From: Candidatus Bathyarchaeota archaeon
GTDB lineage: Archaea; Thermoproteota; Bathyarchaeia; Bathyarchaeales; UBA233
Length of the DNA stretch: 20,466 nt
Assembly: GCA_025057795.1 (NCBI GenBank)
Contig: JANXEP010000038.1
Location: forward strand, 1-20,466
Reading direction: 5' to 3'
Part shown: in pieces, positions 1 through 7,383 of the stretch
Layout of the letters: each line of letters begins with the position of its first letter
Numbering within the stretch: position 1 is the first letter of the stretch
The notes under the pieces: model-generated
Databases searched by the model: none
Told to the model about the DNA's origin: nothing
Seen by the model: the letters and a program-made list of their open reading frames with translations, nothing else
Translations under genes and position numbers: made by a program

Positions 1-93
1 GCGGTAATGGAAACAGGCAAGCCTCCGCCAGTCTTCCGTTGTGCCTTCTTCTATATGCATTTCCTTGACGAGGCTGCATTCTTTGTCGGAGCA
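1..93 (-). pseudogene. Partial GNAT-domain copy, paralogue of the ATPase-GNAT protein at 12.8-14.3 kb (cut by window edge)
   Basis: The minus strand encodes a peptide running from a Cys-Ser-Asp-Lys segment through the motif LVKEMHIEEGTTEDW to FHYR at the window edge. The intact-frame protein at 12886-13950 has LVKEMRIEEGTTADY followed by FHYR at its ATPase/GNAT junction. At the DNA level, 38-85 and 13490-13537 differ at only about five positions. An in-frame TAA (94-96) closes the frame just upstream and no ATPase domain precedes it, so this copy has lost its N-terminal half or starts at the ATG at 58-60 as a stand-alone acyltransferase. The rest lies left of the window. I infer a relic or second copy of the virus-linked gene. 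The homology is seen directly, but whether this copy is functional is unknown. Confidence 0.6.
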
Positions 94-146
94 TTAATAC
101 ACTGAAAATGCGAATATTTTCAAAGTTTAGGTTTAGCCACAAAATT

Positions 147-380
147 TTAGGTTTGTTTTAAGAGTTTGAAGAACTCTTCTCTTTTGAGACCTGCCTCCTT
201 TATTATGGCTCTTATTAAGCCTGGCTTTACATCCTTTCCCGGATGAACTGGAATAACTATTCTCACTCCTTTTTCATTAATCATAATAACGTGCGAGCCT
301 TTTTGGCGGATGACCTTAAAACCAGTTTTCTCAAGAACCTTTATTATCTTTCGAGCAGGCAGCGGCTTAATTTTAGGCAA
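147..380 (-). CDS. hicA: HicA-type toxin, mRNA interferase
   Basis: This 77-residue protein has the size and pattern of HicA, a double-stranded-RNA-binding-fold ribonuclease that cleaves mRNA. After an N-terminal helix (RKIIKVLEKTGF) comes the family motif RQKGSHVIM, whose His30 is the expected catalytic residue. A strand and the IPVHPGKDVKPG segment follow, then a C-terminal helix (LIRAIIKEAGL). It is downstream of hicB and overlaps it by 8 bases, which suggests translational coupling. Family assignment is firm from the motif and the partner. Activity in this organism is inferred. Confidence 0.9.
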   Translation of the reverse strand: MPKIKPLPARKIIKVLEKTGFKVIRQKGSHVIMINEKGVRIVIPVHPGKDVKPGLIRAIIKEAGLKREEFFKLLKQT

Positions 381-597
381 GCGCCTTCACTTTCTGTATT
401 CCAACAACCCGCTGCCGCAGGAATTCCCTCTTCTCTTCTTCAGTTAAAGTTTCCAAGTAAAGCTCCACAGCCTCGCGCACATTATCCATAAGCTCTTGCA
501 ATGTGTCACCCTGCGTATGGCAACCCGGCAAAGCAGGAACAAAAGCCACATAACCGCCCCTCTCATCTTCCAAGATTACAACATCAAACTCATACAT
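373..597 (-). CDS. hicB: HicB-type antitoxin
   Basis: This 74-residue acidic protein has the HicB core: a strand (YEFDVVILEDE), then GGYVAFVPALPGCHTQGDT, then a helix (LQELMDNVREAVELYLE). That is the partly degraded RNase H-like fold that binds and blocks HicA. It ends soon after the core, with no clear C-terminal DNA-binding domain, so autoregulation by this protein alone is uncertain. The start is supported by a Shine-Dalgarno sequence GGAGG about 8 bases upstream of the ATG. It is the first gene of the hicB-hicA pair. Confidence 0.88.
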   Translation of the reverse strand: MYEFDVVILEDERGGYVAFVPALPGCHTQGDTLQELMDNVREAVELYLETLTEEEKREFLRQRVVGIQKVKALA

Positions 598-603
598 TTA
601 ATG

Positions 604-632
604 GTCCTCCGTTAACAAATGACAATAATTGT
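604..632 (-). promoter_or_regulatory. hicBA leader: Shine-Dalgarno and an 11-bp palindrome
   Basis: Reading leftward, an 11-bp perfect palindrome ACAATAATTGT (622-632) lies about 25 bases before the hicB ATG, followed by GGAGG close to the start. The palindrome is at the distance of an archaeal TATA box or an overlapping operator. Its role as operator is inferred. Confidence 0.4.
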
Positions 633-764
633 TCACCCATATAGGCTTTTACCCAATAAAATCAAATAGTATAATCCAACCGCTCATAATGGCCAGAACC
701 GTCCCAAACGCCCATTTACAGAGCAGCCCGAAAAAGGCTGCTTTTGCTGAAAGCGGTTTGTTTT

Positions 765-843
765 TGGCGGGCCCGGTGGGATTTGAACCCACGTTCTCCG
801 GCTCCGAAGGCCGGCGCCTTGATCCATACTGGGCCACGGGCCC
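765..843 (-). tRNA. tRNA-Arg, anticodon TCG, with encoded CCA
   Basis: On the minus strand GGGCCCG (843-837) pairs with CGGGCCC (775-769). The anticodon stem GCCGG/CCGGC encloses the loop CTTCGGA, giving anticodon TCG. The T arm is GTGGG-TTCAAAT-CCCAC. The discriminator is G at 768 and CCA is encoded at 767-765. No intron is present. It sits 37 bases beyond the end of the membrane/AAA operon on the same strand. Its 3' end faces the hicBA and GNAT-fragment side, the side on which an element integrated into the tRNA end would lie. Confidence 0.95.
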
Positions 844-879
844 TTTACAGTGGAGTAGGTGTAAGCGGTTAAAGAGTTT

Positions 880-1443
880 TTAGGCTGCGTCTTTGTCTTG
901 TCCTTTGGGGTAGCGCAGGTTTATGGCTAGGAACACTAGGGTTGCAAGGAGTATACCTATTGCGGTCGCCACCATAATCGCTGGTTCGAGTTTGAGTTTT
1001 GCCATGTTCCCCAAAGAGAGGAGTAGTGCTGAGAGGGTGAAGGATGCTGTGATGATTGCTGTGAGGTTGGCTACGTGTTGTTTTATGGCTTTCGTCATTG
1101 CCTGCATGGGCGTTCGTCCCTTCATTCTTTGAAGGATTTTGTCAAAGCTTATGGTTGAAACTCCAGCTTCTGCTGTGAATATTATGATTAAAAACTGGAG
1201 TGTCTGAGTTATCTGTGCCGCTAACTCCTTTGAAGGCGTTTTAACTATGATGTAGATGAGGACTATTGCCAACACACCTAATGGAGCTGCAAAAAGCATG
1301 CGTCTGAGACTTAAGAGGCCGAGGAGGGAGATTAGGCATAACCCCACGCATACGCCCGATACAATAAGGCTTGACTGTGAAAGGGCCATCCATAAGCCCA
1401 CCGTCAAGATTAAAATGAGCAACGTAGTTTTTAGAACTTTCAC
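880..1443 (-). CDS. Multi-pass membrane protein, last gene of the MoxR/DUF58 operon
   Basis: I do not recognise a family. The 187-residue protein is very hydrophobic, with about six membrane segments: roughly residues 5-22, 27-45, 50-68, 82-100, 128-147 and 155-175. A short basic cytoplasmic stretch (KILQRMKGRTPMQAMTKAIKQH) lies in the middle. The start is GTG, 20 bases after the DUF58 gene stop and on the same strand, so it is very probably co-transcribed. From context it may support the DUF58/MoxR system at the membrane. That role is inferred only from gene order. Confidence 0.65.
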   Translation of the reverse strand: MKVLKTTLLILILTVGLWMALSQSSLIVSGVCVGLCLISLLGLLSLRRMLFAAPLGVLAIVLIYIIVKTPSKELAAQITQTLQFLIIIFTAEAGVSTISFDKILQRMKGRTPMQAMTKAIKQHVANLTAIITASFTLSALLLSLGNMAKLKLEPAIMVATAIGILLATLVFLAINLRYPKGQDKDAA

Positions 1444-1463
1444 ATAGGTTTGAAGGGTCCAGT

Positions 1464-2717
1464 TTAAATTCGTCGTCTAATCCCCCTCATGGCGGTTTTA
1501 AGGGGAACCTCCGGATTCCAGTCCACAACCGTACAGTAACGCCTAAGCTCAGCAATAACGTTTCTGCGCTCAAGGGCGAGAATTCTAAGCGCTATTCTAG
1601 CCGCCTCATCGCTTTCTTCAGCTAAAATCCATGGAAAGAAGGGTGAAACAACGAGTACGTTATAGCCTTCAGAAATAATGTTTTTAACATCGTCTATAAC
1701 ATTTGGCGCTATCAAAGGAGAAACCAGGATCACTTGGGGTTTAGACTTGAAGATGCGTTCCAGTCCGAAACCTATGGGAAGGGGGCTTTCCCCAGCTTCA
1801 ACGCTTGTCAAATGGTCTAACACGCTTCGCAGATGCCTTTTGCCGAAACCTCCTGGCAGCCAAGACCGGCTTGCACAATGGTTTATAACGCTGACTTGAT
1901 TTCCAAGGCTTAGTAAAAGCGAGGCAAGCGAACCTGCAGCCCTCACGCAATATTCTAGGAGGCTGTCCGACGAATTTCCTAAAACTAAATCGCTGCTGGC
2001 GTCGAGGATTATGACTATGTCTGTGCTTCTTTCACTTTCATTTTCAATGGTTATGAGTTTACCCATTCTAGCCGACGCTTTCCACTCAATTCTTCTCAAA
2101 TCGTCTCCGGGAAGGTAGTCCCGCAATCCATAAAACTCCGTTCCAGTTCCTTTCTGGCTTGAATGAATTACTCCTGGCCATTGAGCCGTTTGTTTGAAGG
2201 GTAAATCGCTTGCTTTCAGCTTTTCAATTTTGGGCAAAACGCGGAGCACAGCGGTTGCGGGTTCCATTTTTTCAACGAAGTTGAAGCCTAAAGGGTCGCG
2301 GGTCCTAAGGTATGCGGGGCCAATCTTGTACACTCCTCTTTTGCTGCAGAGGATTTCATAGCTGAATTCTATTCTTTCTCCAGCTTCGAGGGAAACAATT
2401 AGGCGGTTGGTCCCTTCAGTTAGGCGCAATCCTGCTGGAAGCGTGTCATAAATTTCCAGATAATCAACTCTTTCTTTGCCTCTGTTCGCTATTTCAAGCT
2501 TAACCGTTACGGTTTCGCCGGTTATAACGCTTTCCTGTGCCAGTTTTCTTTTAACCTCAATATTTAACCCGCTTTTTGGTGATAGAGTGTTTACCAGTAT
2601 GAGCAGAGATGTTATTGGAAGAATGAGTATTGAGGGACGCCAATCTTTTAGGGCTATGCTTACAAGCACCAAAATTGCTGAAAATGTTATTAACAGTGGG
2701 ACACGCTGGCTAAGCAT
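1464..2717 (-). CDS. DUF58 / von Willebrand A-like protein, MoxR partner
   Basis: The 417-residue protein begins with two close membrane segments (about 7-24 and 29-45). An extracytoplasmic beta-rich region follows (about 50-160). The DUF58 signature is GLRDYLPGDDLRRIEWKASA (197-216), and after it a von Willebrand A-like start is visible at ILDASSD (237-243), with the D-x-S metal-site pattern. Proteins of this family work with MoxR AAA ATPases in assembly or maturation of membrane or surface complexes. It begins 2 bases after the moxR stop codon. Family assignment is firm, but the client is unknown. Confidence 0.88.
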   Translation of the reverse strand: MLSQRVPLLITFSAILVLVSIALKDWRPSILILPITSLLILVNTLSPKSGLNIEVKRKLAQESVITGETVTVKLEIANRGKERVDYLEIYDTLPAGLRLTEGTNRLIVSLEAGERIEFSYEILCSKRGVYKIGPAYLRTRDPLGFNFVEKMEPATAVLRVLPKIEKLKASDLPFKQTAQWPGVIHSSQKGTGTEFYGLRDYLPGDDLRRIEWKASARMGKLITIENESERSTDIVIILDASSDLVLGNSSDSLLEYCVRAAGSLASLLLSLGNQVSVINHCASRSWLPGGFGKRHLRSVLDHLTSVEAGESPLPIGFGLERIFKSKPQVILVSPLIAPNVIDDVKNIISEGYNVLVVSPFFPWILAEESDEAARIALRILALERRNVIAELRRYCTVVDWNPEVPLKTAMRGIRRRI

Positions 2718-2719
2718 TT

Positions 2720-3664
2720 CTATCCAAACTTTGGAACAGGAACTTCGGACAAAATCTGCTCGATAATTGATTCTGGCGTTACCCCTCTAAACCAATATTC
2801 AGTTTTGAAGATGATTCTGTGGCAAAGCGCTGGAACAGCCACACTCTTAACATCGTCCGGCGTCACATAGTCCCTCGAATTGTAAAGGGCGTGGGATCTG
2901 GCAAGCTTGAGAATAGCCAACGAACCCCTTGGGCTTGCCCCAACCTCCACCTTTGGATGACGCCTTGTGGCTTGTACTATCTCCGCTATATAACGGAGGA
3001 TGTCATCGTCAACGTAGACTTGTTCTACGGCTTTCTGCAGTTGAACAACGGTGCCCGGGTCAGCAACTTGTTTTACGTCAATGCTGTCGCTTTTCCTAAG
3101 CAATCGCCTCTTTAATATCTCGGCTTCATGTTCTACACTCGGGTAGCCTACTCTTATCTTCATTATGAATCTGTCCAGCTGGGCCTCTGGTAATGGGTAT
3201 GTACCCTCAAGTTCAATTGGGTTTTGTGTCGCCATAACCATGAACGGCTCTTTTAGACTGTGGGTTATGCCATCAATTGTCACTTGTTTTTCTTGCATGG
3301 CTTCTAAAAGCGCGGATTGAGTCTTCGGGGGGGCGCGATTTATCTCATCTGCAAGTAGGATGTTTGTAAATATGGGGCCTTCTTTAAAGGTGAAATTGCT
3401 TGTTTTCTGGTTAAAAACGTAGGTTCCCGTTATATCCGCTGGAAGCAGGTCTGGCGTGAATTGAACCCTTTTGAAGTCGCATCCGAGGCACATAGCGAAG
3501 CTTTTGGCAATCATTGTCTTTGCCAAGCCTGGATAATCCTCGAAAAGTATGTGCCCGTTGGACAGAATGCCAAGCATGACCATTTTCAGCACTTCTTCTT
3601 TTCCGACAATTAGCTTACCCACTTCGTTTATGACGGCAGAAATGATTTTCCCTTCATCTTTCAC
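2720..3664 (-). CDS. MoxR-family AAA+ ATPase
   Basis: The 314-residue protein has the MoxR pattern throughout. The Walker A variant is EDYPGLAKT (42-50), Walker B is LLADEINR (103-110), the pre-sensor helix is QSALLEAMQEKQVT, and sensor 1 is ATQNP (145-149). The arginine-finger region is LPEAQLDRF, and the C-terminal lid follows. MoxR ATPases act as chaperones with DUF58/VWA partners, which is the gene immediately downstream. The start is GTG at 3664, two bases from the TAG stop of the upstream gene. It ends in TAG, so TAG is an ordinary stop in this genome. Confidence 0.93.
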   Translation of the reverse strand: MKDEGKIISAVINEVGKLIVGKEEVLKMVMLGILSNGHILFEDYPGLAKTMIAKSFAMCLGCDFKRVQFTPDLLPADITGTYVFNQKTSNFTFKEGPIFTNILLADEINRAPPKTQSALLEAMQEKQVTIDGITHSLKEPFMVMATQNPIELEGTYPLPEAQLDRFIMKIRVGYPSVEHEAEILKRRLLRKSDSIDVKQVADPGTVVQLQKAVEQVYVDDDILRYIAEIVQATRRHPKVEVGASPRGSLAILKLARSHALYNSRDYVTPDDVKSVAVPALCHRIIFKTEYWFRGVTPESIIEQILSEVPVPKFG

Positions 3665-3665
3665 G

Positions 3666-4160
3666 CTAATCTTCCTCCAGTTGGCTGAGAATGGTATGCA
3701 ACAGTTTTATCCTTTCCCTTTCCTCTTTAGTTGAGAAGTTATCTTTGCTTATAAGGAGAGCTAATTTATCATAGCCCAAATCTCGGAGGTTTTTCGGGTT
3801 TTGAAGAAATTTCCTGGCTTCTTCCTCCGTCAAATCTAATCTGAGGCTTATTTTTTTAGCGAGTATCTGCTGCAGACGACTTACAATGTAAGTGGACCTC
3901 TTTCCAGATAACGCCTCCTGAACAGCATCGTAAAGTTGGTTCCTGTTCGAAGCGGCGCTTTCAATGGGATATTCTATCTCCTTCATGGGCTTAGATTCTC
4001 TCCAAGAGGCGTAAACTATTACGGTTGAGAAGAAAAGCGAAGATAAAAGAAGCAAGGCATGCCCCGCCCATTCACTTATTGAACCAGCAGAAATAGACGC
4101 CACAACAAGCACAGCGTAAAGAAGCCCCCATTTAAATATGCTTCTGTCAAAGCCGATCAT
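3666..4160 (-). CDS. Small membrane protein of the MoxR operon
   Basis: This protein of about 164 residues has two membrane segments near its N-terminus (GLLYAVLVVASISAGSI and ALLLLSSLFFSTVIVYA), then a soluble, charged helical domain. I choose the ATG at 4160 because it forms an ATGA overlap with the TGA of the upstream gene (4157-4159). A longer frame from 4202 would overlap the DUF4129 gene by 46 bases and add a polar stretch before the membrane segment. The function is not recognised. Position between a DUF4129 protein and MoxR suggests a membrane component of the same system. Confidence 0.7.
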   Translation of the reverse strand: MIGFDRSIFKWGLLYAVLVVASISAGSISEWAGHALLLLSSLFFSTVIVYASWRESKPMKEIEYPIESAASNRNQLYDAVQEALSGKRSTYIVSRLQQILAKKISLRLDLTEEEARKFLQNPKNLRDLGYDKLALLISKDNFSTKEERERIKLLHTILSQLEED

Positions 4161-5101
4161 GGCCTGCTCCCCGCTAGGTGGCTTTTTATCTCTTCCAAAC
4201 ACTTTAAGGCTTCGTTTCTTTTCGCTTCGCCAACCTCATGCCTGCTGTATCTCGCCTCTTCAAAAAGGTTAGTGAGCATGGAGAGGGGCTCATCAGGTAT
4301 ATTTAGAAGTTTGGACGCATTAATTCTGAATTCTTGAACCGTTTCATGCTTTTGAATCTGACAATTGTACTGCGCCAAGAGTTCACAAAGCCTCTCATAA
4401 CACCTTATTATGGCAGCTCTAAAATCCAAACCGTCCTCACGAGTTTTTATTTCTGAAATGGCTTCACCCACAACCGTCAGAGCTTCCTCTTGTAAAAGCT
4501 TATCTTCTAGCGGCGGAGGGACGTTCATATTTTCTTCTCGTGTTTCCCTTAGTGCTTGAATGAAAAGCACTCCGCAAACGAACACTACCACAATGAACAG
4601 GATGCTGGGCACCAAAAAAAGCGTGGGTATTTGCGGCGGCTCTTGGGGGACGCTTAAAGGCGTTGGTGAAGGAACCTCGCCATCAACTATCGGAGACTGG
4701 CCGTCTTCTGAGATGGTGAAGCTTAAACCTCCAATTCCGCCTCCCGCAAAAAACCACATGGTTACAAACATAACGCCGAAGCCAACTGCCCACGTCAGCA
4801 CCTGCCTTAGCATGCTCTGATTGCCTGCGTCTCGCGGGCCACCAATTAGACCCTTAAGGAAGTTGATGAACAAACGCCTATTCAAAATCATTACAATCAA
4901 AGCTCCAGCAGTCACAGCGGAAAAAACTAGAAGGACCAGATATCGTATAACTTCAACAGCTATGCTTGAAAGGTCCGACAAAATCGGCGAAAACGTGATT
5001 TTTTCAGCAGCTACTAAACCCTCCAAAATCAATGCTATTAGGGATAGTAGAAAAAGCGAAATAATCAAACGTCTAATTCGGCTAACAGGCAGCGCCCCCA
5101 A
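4157..5101 (-). CDS. Membrane protein with C-terminal DUF4129-like domain
   Basis: The 314-residue protein is the first gene of the operon. Membrane segments are seen at about 9-28, 48-72, 102-124 and 163-184. A Pro/Ser-rich loop lies between the last two. The C-terminal soluble helical region contains FRAAIIRCYERLCELLAQY and later LTNLFEEARYSRHEV, the pattern of DUF4129, a domain also found at the end of transglutaminase-like membrane proteins in MoxR/DUF58 clusters. The transglutaminase core itself is absent. The start is TTG at 5101, since an in-frame TAA lies two codons upstream. A TATA-like CTAATATT about 25 bases upstream suggests a leaderless mRNA. Confidence 0.8.
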   Translation of the reverse strand: MGALPVSRIRRLIISLFLLSLIALILEGLVAAEKITFSPILSDLSSIAVEVIRYLVLLVFSAVTAGALIVMILNRRLFINFLKGLIGGPRDAGNQSMLRQVLTWAVGFGVMFVTMWFFAGGGIGGLSFTISEDGQSPIVDGEVPSPTPLSVPQEPPQIPTLFLVPSILFIVVVFVCGVLFIQALRETREENMNVPPPLEDKLLQEEALTVVGEAISEIKTREDGLDFRAAIIRCYERLCELLAQYNCQIQKHETVQEFRINASKLLNIPDEPLSMLTNLFEEARYSRHEVGEAKRNEALKCLEEIKSHLAGSRP

Positions 5102-5148
5102 AAATGATTAGCGAAAATTCCAATATTAGCCTTTCTTGCCGAAAACCC

Positions 5149-5166
5149 TTAAAAACAGTTTAAATG
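5149..5166 (+). promoter_or_regulatory. TATA-like promoter of tRNA-Ile
   Basis: The A/T-rich stretch CTTAAAAACAGTTTAAAT lies 20 to 37 bases upstream of the mature tRNA 5' end, where an archaeal TATA box is expected. The divergent DUF4129 operon reads away from the same spacer. Confidence 0.5.
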
Positions 5167-5185
5167 CTTATAGTAATGTGTTGAT

Positions 5186-5260
5186 GGGCCGGTAGCTCAG
5201 CTTGGCTGGAGCGTTCGGCTGATAACCGAAAGGTCGCCGGTTCAAATCCGGCCCGGCCCA
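5186..5260 (+). tRNA. tRNA-Ile, anticodon GAT
   Basis: The acceptor GGGCCGG (5186-5192) pairs with CCGGCCC (5253-5259). The D arm is GCTC...GAGC. The anticodon stem TTCGG/CCGAA encloses CTGATAA (anticodon GAT). The T arm is GCCGG-TTCAAAT-CCGGC. The discriminator is A (5260). CCA is not encoded, unlike in the tRNA-Arg of this window, and there is no intron. Confidence 0.96.
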
Positions 5261-5617
5261 CTTGGATCTTTAAGTGAATTCCTAGAGTTAAACATCTTAA
5301 TTTATGGCGTAGGAGGGCTGCAATCATAAGAATTATCCCCGAGATGCTTATTATCGGGAATACAGAGCGATCGCAACGAGGATGCGTCTACTTCGTCTTG
5401 CAACGCGCTTTTTTGAGGCTTGTACTTTAAAGTCCTCAAAACAAAGTTAACGCTTTTTGCATATTATTTTTACATTTTCTTGTCTTGAGAGGCACTAGCG
5501 GAGCGGCTGAAGTTTCAGCCAGTTTGATGGGTGGTTTGTTGACTAAAATATTTTCACAAAGTGGAGAAAAAGGGTGGCTGCGGCGTTGGTTGATTCATAA
5601 TCTGGGGATCTTTACTG
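5261..5617. other. Gene-free spacer with a nested palindrome
   Basis: No convincing gene is seen between tRNA-Ile and the end of the permease gene. One minus-strand frame gives a short hydrophobic peptide (around 5285-5350) without a start or known pattern, possibly a relic. The most structured element is at 5411-5441: TTTTGAGG and CCTCAAAA form an 8-bp inverted repeat that encloses the perfect palindrome ACTTTAAAGT. Confidence 0.5.
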
Positions 5618-6490
5618 TTAGGTTGTCTTTAGTTGAGATTGTTTGCTGCTTTTTGGTTGAAAATGGTTTTTTGCTCCCAGAACTGTAACGCCTAAGATTG
5701 TGAGTGCGGCGCCACATATGTAGAATAGTATTTGGAGGAGCTCCATAACCGCTGGTGTGAAAGTTTTCGGAAAGTTTGTTACGAGGTAGCCTCCAAAAGG
5801 TGTGTATGCAATTGCTAAACCTGTTGCCAGCGTAATTAACCCTGGGACGGCCAGGGCTAGGCTGAACGTTGTCTTAGGAATGTCGTTTCCAATTGAATAC
5901 GCCCTTATATCTTTAGACACTATTCCAGGAAAGGCTGTGGTGACAACCCTGATAAGGACAGGGGTGATGGTGAGGCTGAACGGAAGCATAGTTATGAACC
6001 AAAATATTGTTAATCCTATGGAGAGCATTACCAGGGATTCGACGGGCATATGCAGGGTCTGAGTGTAGAGCACCTTGTACAAGAAGATGTACAGAAACGC
6101 CACAATGAGGTTTCCAATGGCCAACGTTAGATAGGATGCTACGATAAATCTTTCCCAGGTAAACTTCTTCTTCGTCATGTAGCCCAGTATGAAAAACCCT
6201 ATGAAATTTCCTGGTACAGCGGCGATTAGGCTGCCCATATGGAGGGTTCCATGCTTAACCGAATCGCAGATTAACGTCCCTAGGGCGGCTCCTATTCCGC
6301 CTACCCATGGACCGAAGACAACGGCGAAGAAGGATGGAATGACCACTGCTGGGCGGAACTGGCCAAAACCCCATGGAGACGGAATGTACGCCGTAGAGTA
6401 GGCGCCCACCGCATACAAAGCAGCGCAAAGCGCGGTTAAGATTACGTTGAGGGATGCAGGCAATACCTGTTCTTCCTTCAAAGCAACCAC
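5618..6490 (-). CDS. ECF-type transporter S component (substrate-binding permease)
   Basis: This 290-residue membrane protein has about seven to eight hydrophobic segments. The N-terminal half carries the pattern of energy-coupling-factor S components: LTALCAALYAVGAY, then FRPAVVIPSFFAVVFGPWVG, then IGAALGTLICD. Such proteins bind a vitamin or other small molecule and join a shared EcfA/EcfT module, which is not in this window. The C-terminal region, with two further membrane segments and a Gln/Ser/Lys tail, makes it longer than the usual 170-220 residues. The start is GTG at 6490. A TATA-like TTTTATTTATTTT lies about 25-35 bases upstream with no Shine-Dalgarno, so the mRNA is probably leaderless. 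Two palindromes upstream are listed separately. The ligand is unknown. Confidence 0.72.
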   Translation of the reverse strand: MVALKEEQVLPASLNVILTALCAALYAVGAYSTAYIPSPWGFGQFRPAVVIPSFFAVVFGPWVGGIGAALGTLICDSVKHGTLHMGSLIAAVPGNFIGFFILGYMTKKKFTWERFIVASYLTLAIGNLIVAFLYIFLYKVLYTQTLHMPVESLVMLSIGLTIFWFITMLPFSLTITPVLIRVVTTAFPGIVSKDIRAYSIGNDIPKTTFSLALAVPGLITLATGLAIAYTPFGGYLVTNFPKTFTPAVMELLQILFYICGAALTILGVTVLGAKNHFQPKSSKQSQLKTT

Positions 6491-6533
6491 CGCGCAACGC
6501 AGAACACTGCAAAATAAATAAAAATTTCGTATA

Positions 6534-6568
6534 GTTTATCTAAACATGCTTAGATTTATCTAAATCTA
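6534..6568. promoter_or_regulatory. Twin operator-like palindromes upstream of the ECF S-component gene
   Basis: Two palindromes share the core TTTATCTAAA. GTTTATCTAAAC is at 6534-6545, and TAGATTTATCTAAATCTA (8-bp arms, 2-base spacer) is at 6551-6568. Their centres are 20 bases apart, about two helical turns, so two dimers would sit on the same DNA face. They lie 44-78 bases upstream of the GTG start, just upstream of the TATA-like element. Regulation of the permease gene is inferred. Confidence 0.55.
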
Positions 6569-6630
6569 ATTATTAATTTGGCGCGAGTTTATAGATATGA
6601 TGTGGTTGAAAAGACGAGAACCTCAAAATT

Positions 6631-7326
6631 CTATTTGGGTTTGAAGCTTATGGGTTTTTCAATGTTTCCCAACCCTTGCGCGATTATTTCATTGTCTATT
6701 ATTTTTTGTACTGGATGGAATATGTGTAGGGCTTTTGGGTAGCTGTTGCGAAGCATGACGATTGCCCTTTTAAGATCTTCGATGTAGTTTTGGGGATCAC
6801 CTGCCCAAATATCGACAATGGTAGTGTTGAAGGTTTTTCCTTCGGAAGCCAGTTTTGGGACAACTTCGAAAAAGTCTCCGTGGACTATTTCTATGCGTTT
6901 GTCCATGGGAATATAAGGGGATACCATCTCGATGATTTCCTTGTTGACTTCTACAACGACTATTTTTTCTATGTCTCTTCTCAGCGTTAGATGATGGAGG
7001 ATTAAGCCCAGTCCCAAGCCTGCCACAAGAATGTTAGGCGGCATGGCTCTCATGGCGTATTCTCCCATGGCAAACCATTCGTATGGGCTGTCCACCATCC
7101 AATCCCTCCATTCTTCTCCAACCCTTTCCTGTAGAAGCGTTAATGTGGCGTCATCCATGAATATGCAGTAGTCGTAGCCCAATGTTTTACACATGGGCCA
7201 CGCTGTTCCAGCCTTTACTGCTCGTTTGACAATCCTAAAACGTCCGTTAAACTGTTCTGGAGTGGTTAATGCAGGGGTCTTCCAGTTCCAGATGGGCAAT
7301 AAAAAACCGGGATACAAATCACTCAT
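6631..7326 (-). CDS. Spermidine-synthase-like / SAM-binding-fold protein
   Basis: The 231-residue protein has a Rossmann methyltransferase fold of the spermine/spermidine synthase type. Motif I is NILVAGLGLGLILHHL (about 98-113). The acidic end of strand 2 is KIVVVEVNKEII. A strand-3 aspartate is in IEIVHGDFFEVV, and the active-site-like strand 4 is TTIVDIWAGDPQNY. In true spermidine synthases the catalytic Asp is within a D-x-x-D-P motif. Here the motif reads VDIWAGDP, so aminopropyl transfer is possible but not shown, and a related methyltransferase role is equally open. It stands alone between spacers. Confidence 0.7.
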   Translation of the reverse strand: MSDLYPGFLLPIWNWKTPALTTPEQFNGRFRIVKRAVKAGTAWPMCKTLGYDYCIFMDDATLTLLQERVGEEWRDWMVDSPYEWFAMGEYAMRAMPPNILVAGLGLGLILHHLTLRRDIEKIVVVEVNKEIIEMVSPYIPMDKRIEIVHGDFFEVVPKLASEGKTFNTTIVDIWAGDPQNYIEDLKRAIVMLRNSYPKALHIFHPVQKIIDNEIIAQGLGNIEKPISFKPK

Positions 7327-7383
7327 GTATAAGCACGGGAGAGAAAATCATTTAACAAATATTTAAGCTTGCGTGTCTAAGCG

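Noticed and set aside
649..837. Open frames across the tRNA-Arg gene on both strands
   Set aside because: They run through the tRNA and have no independent support.
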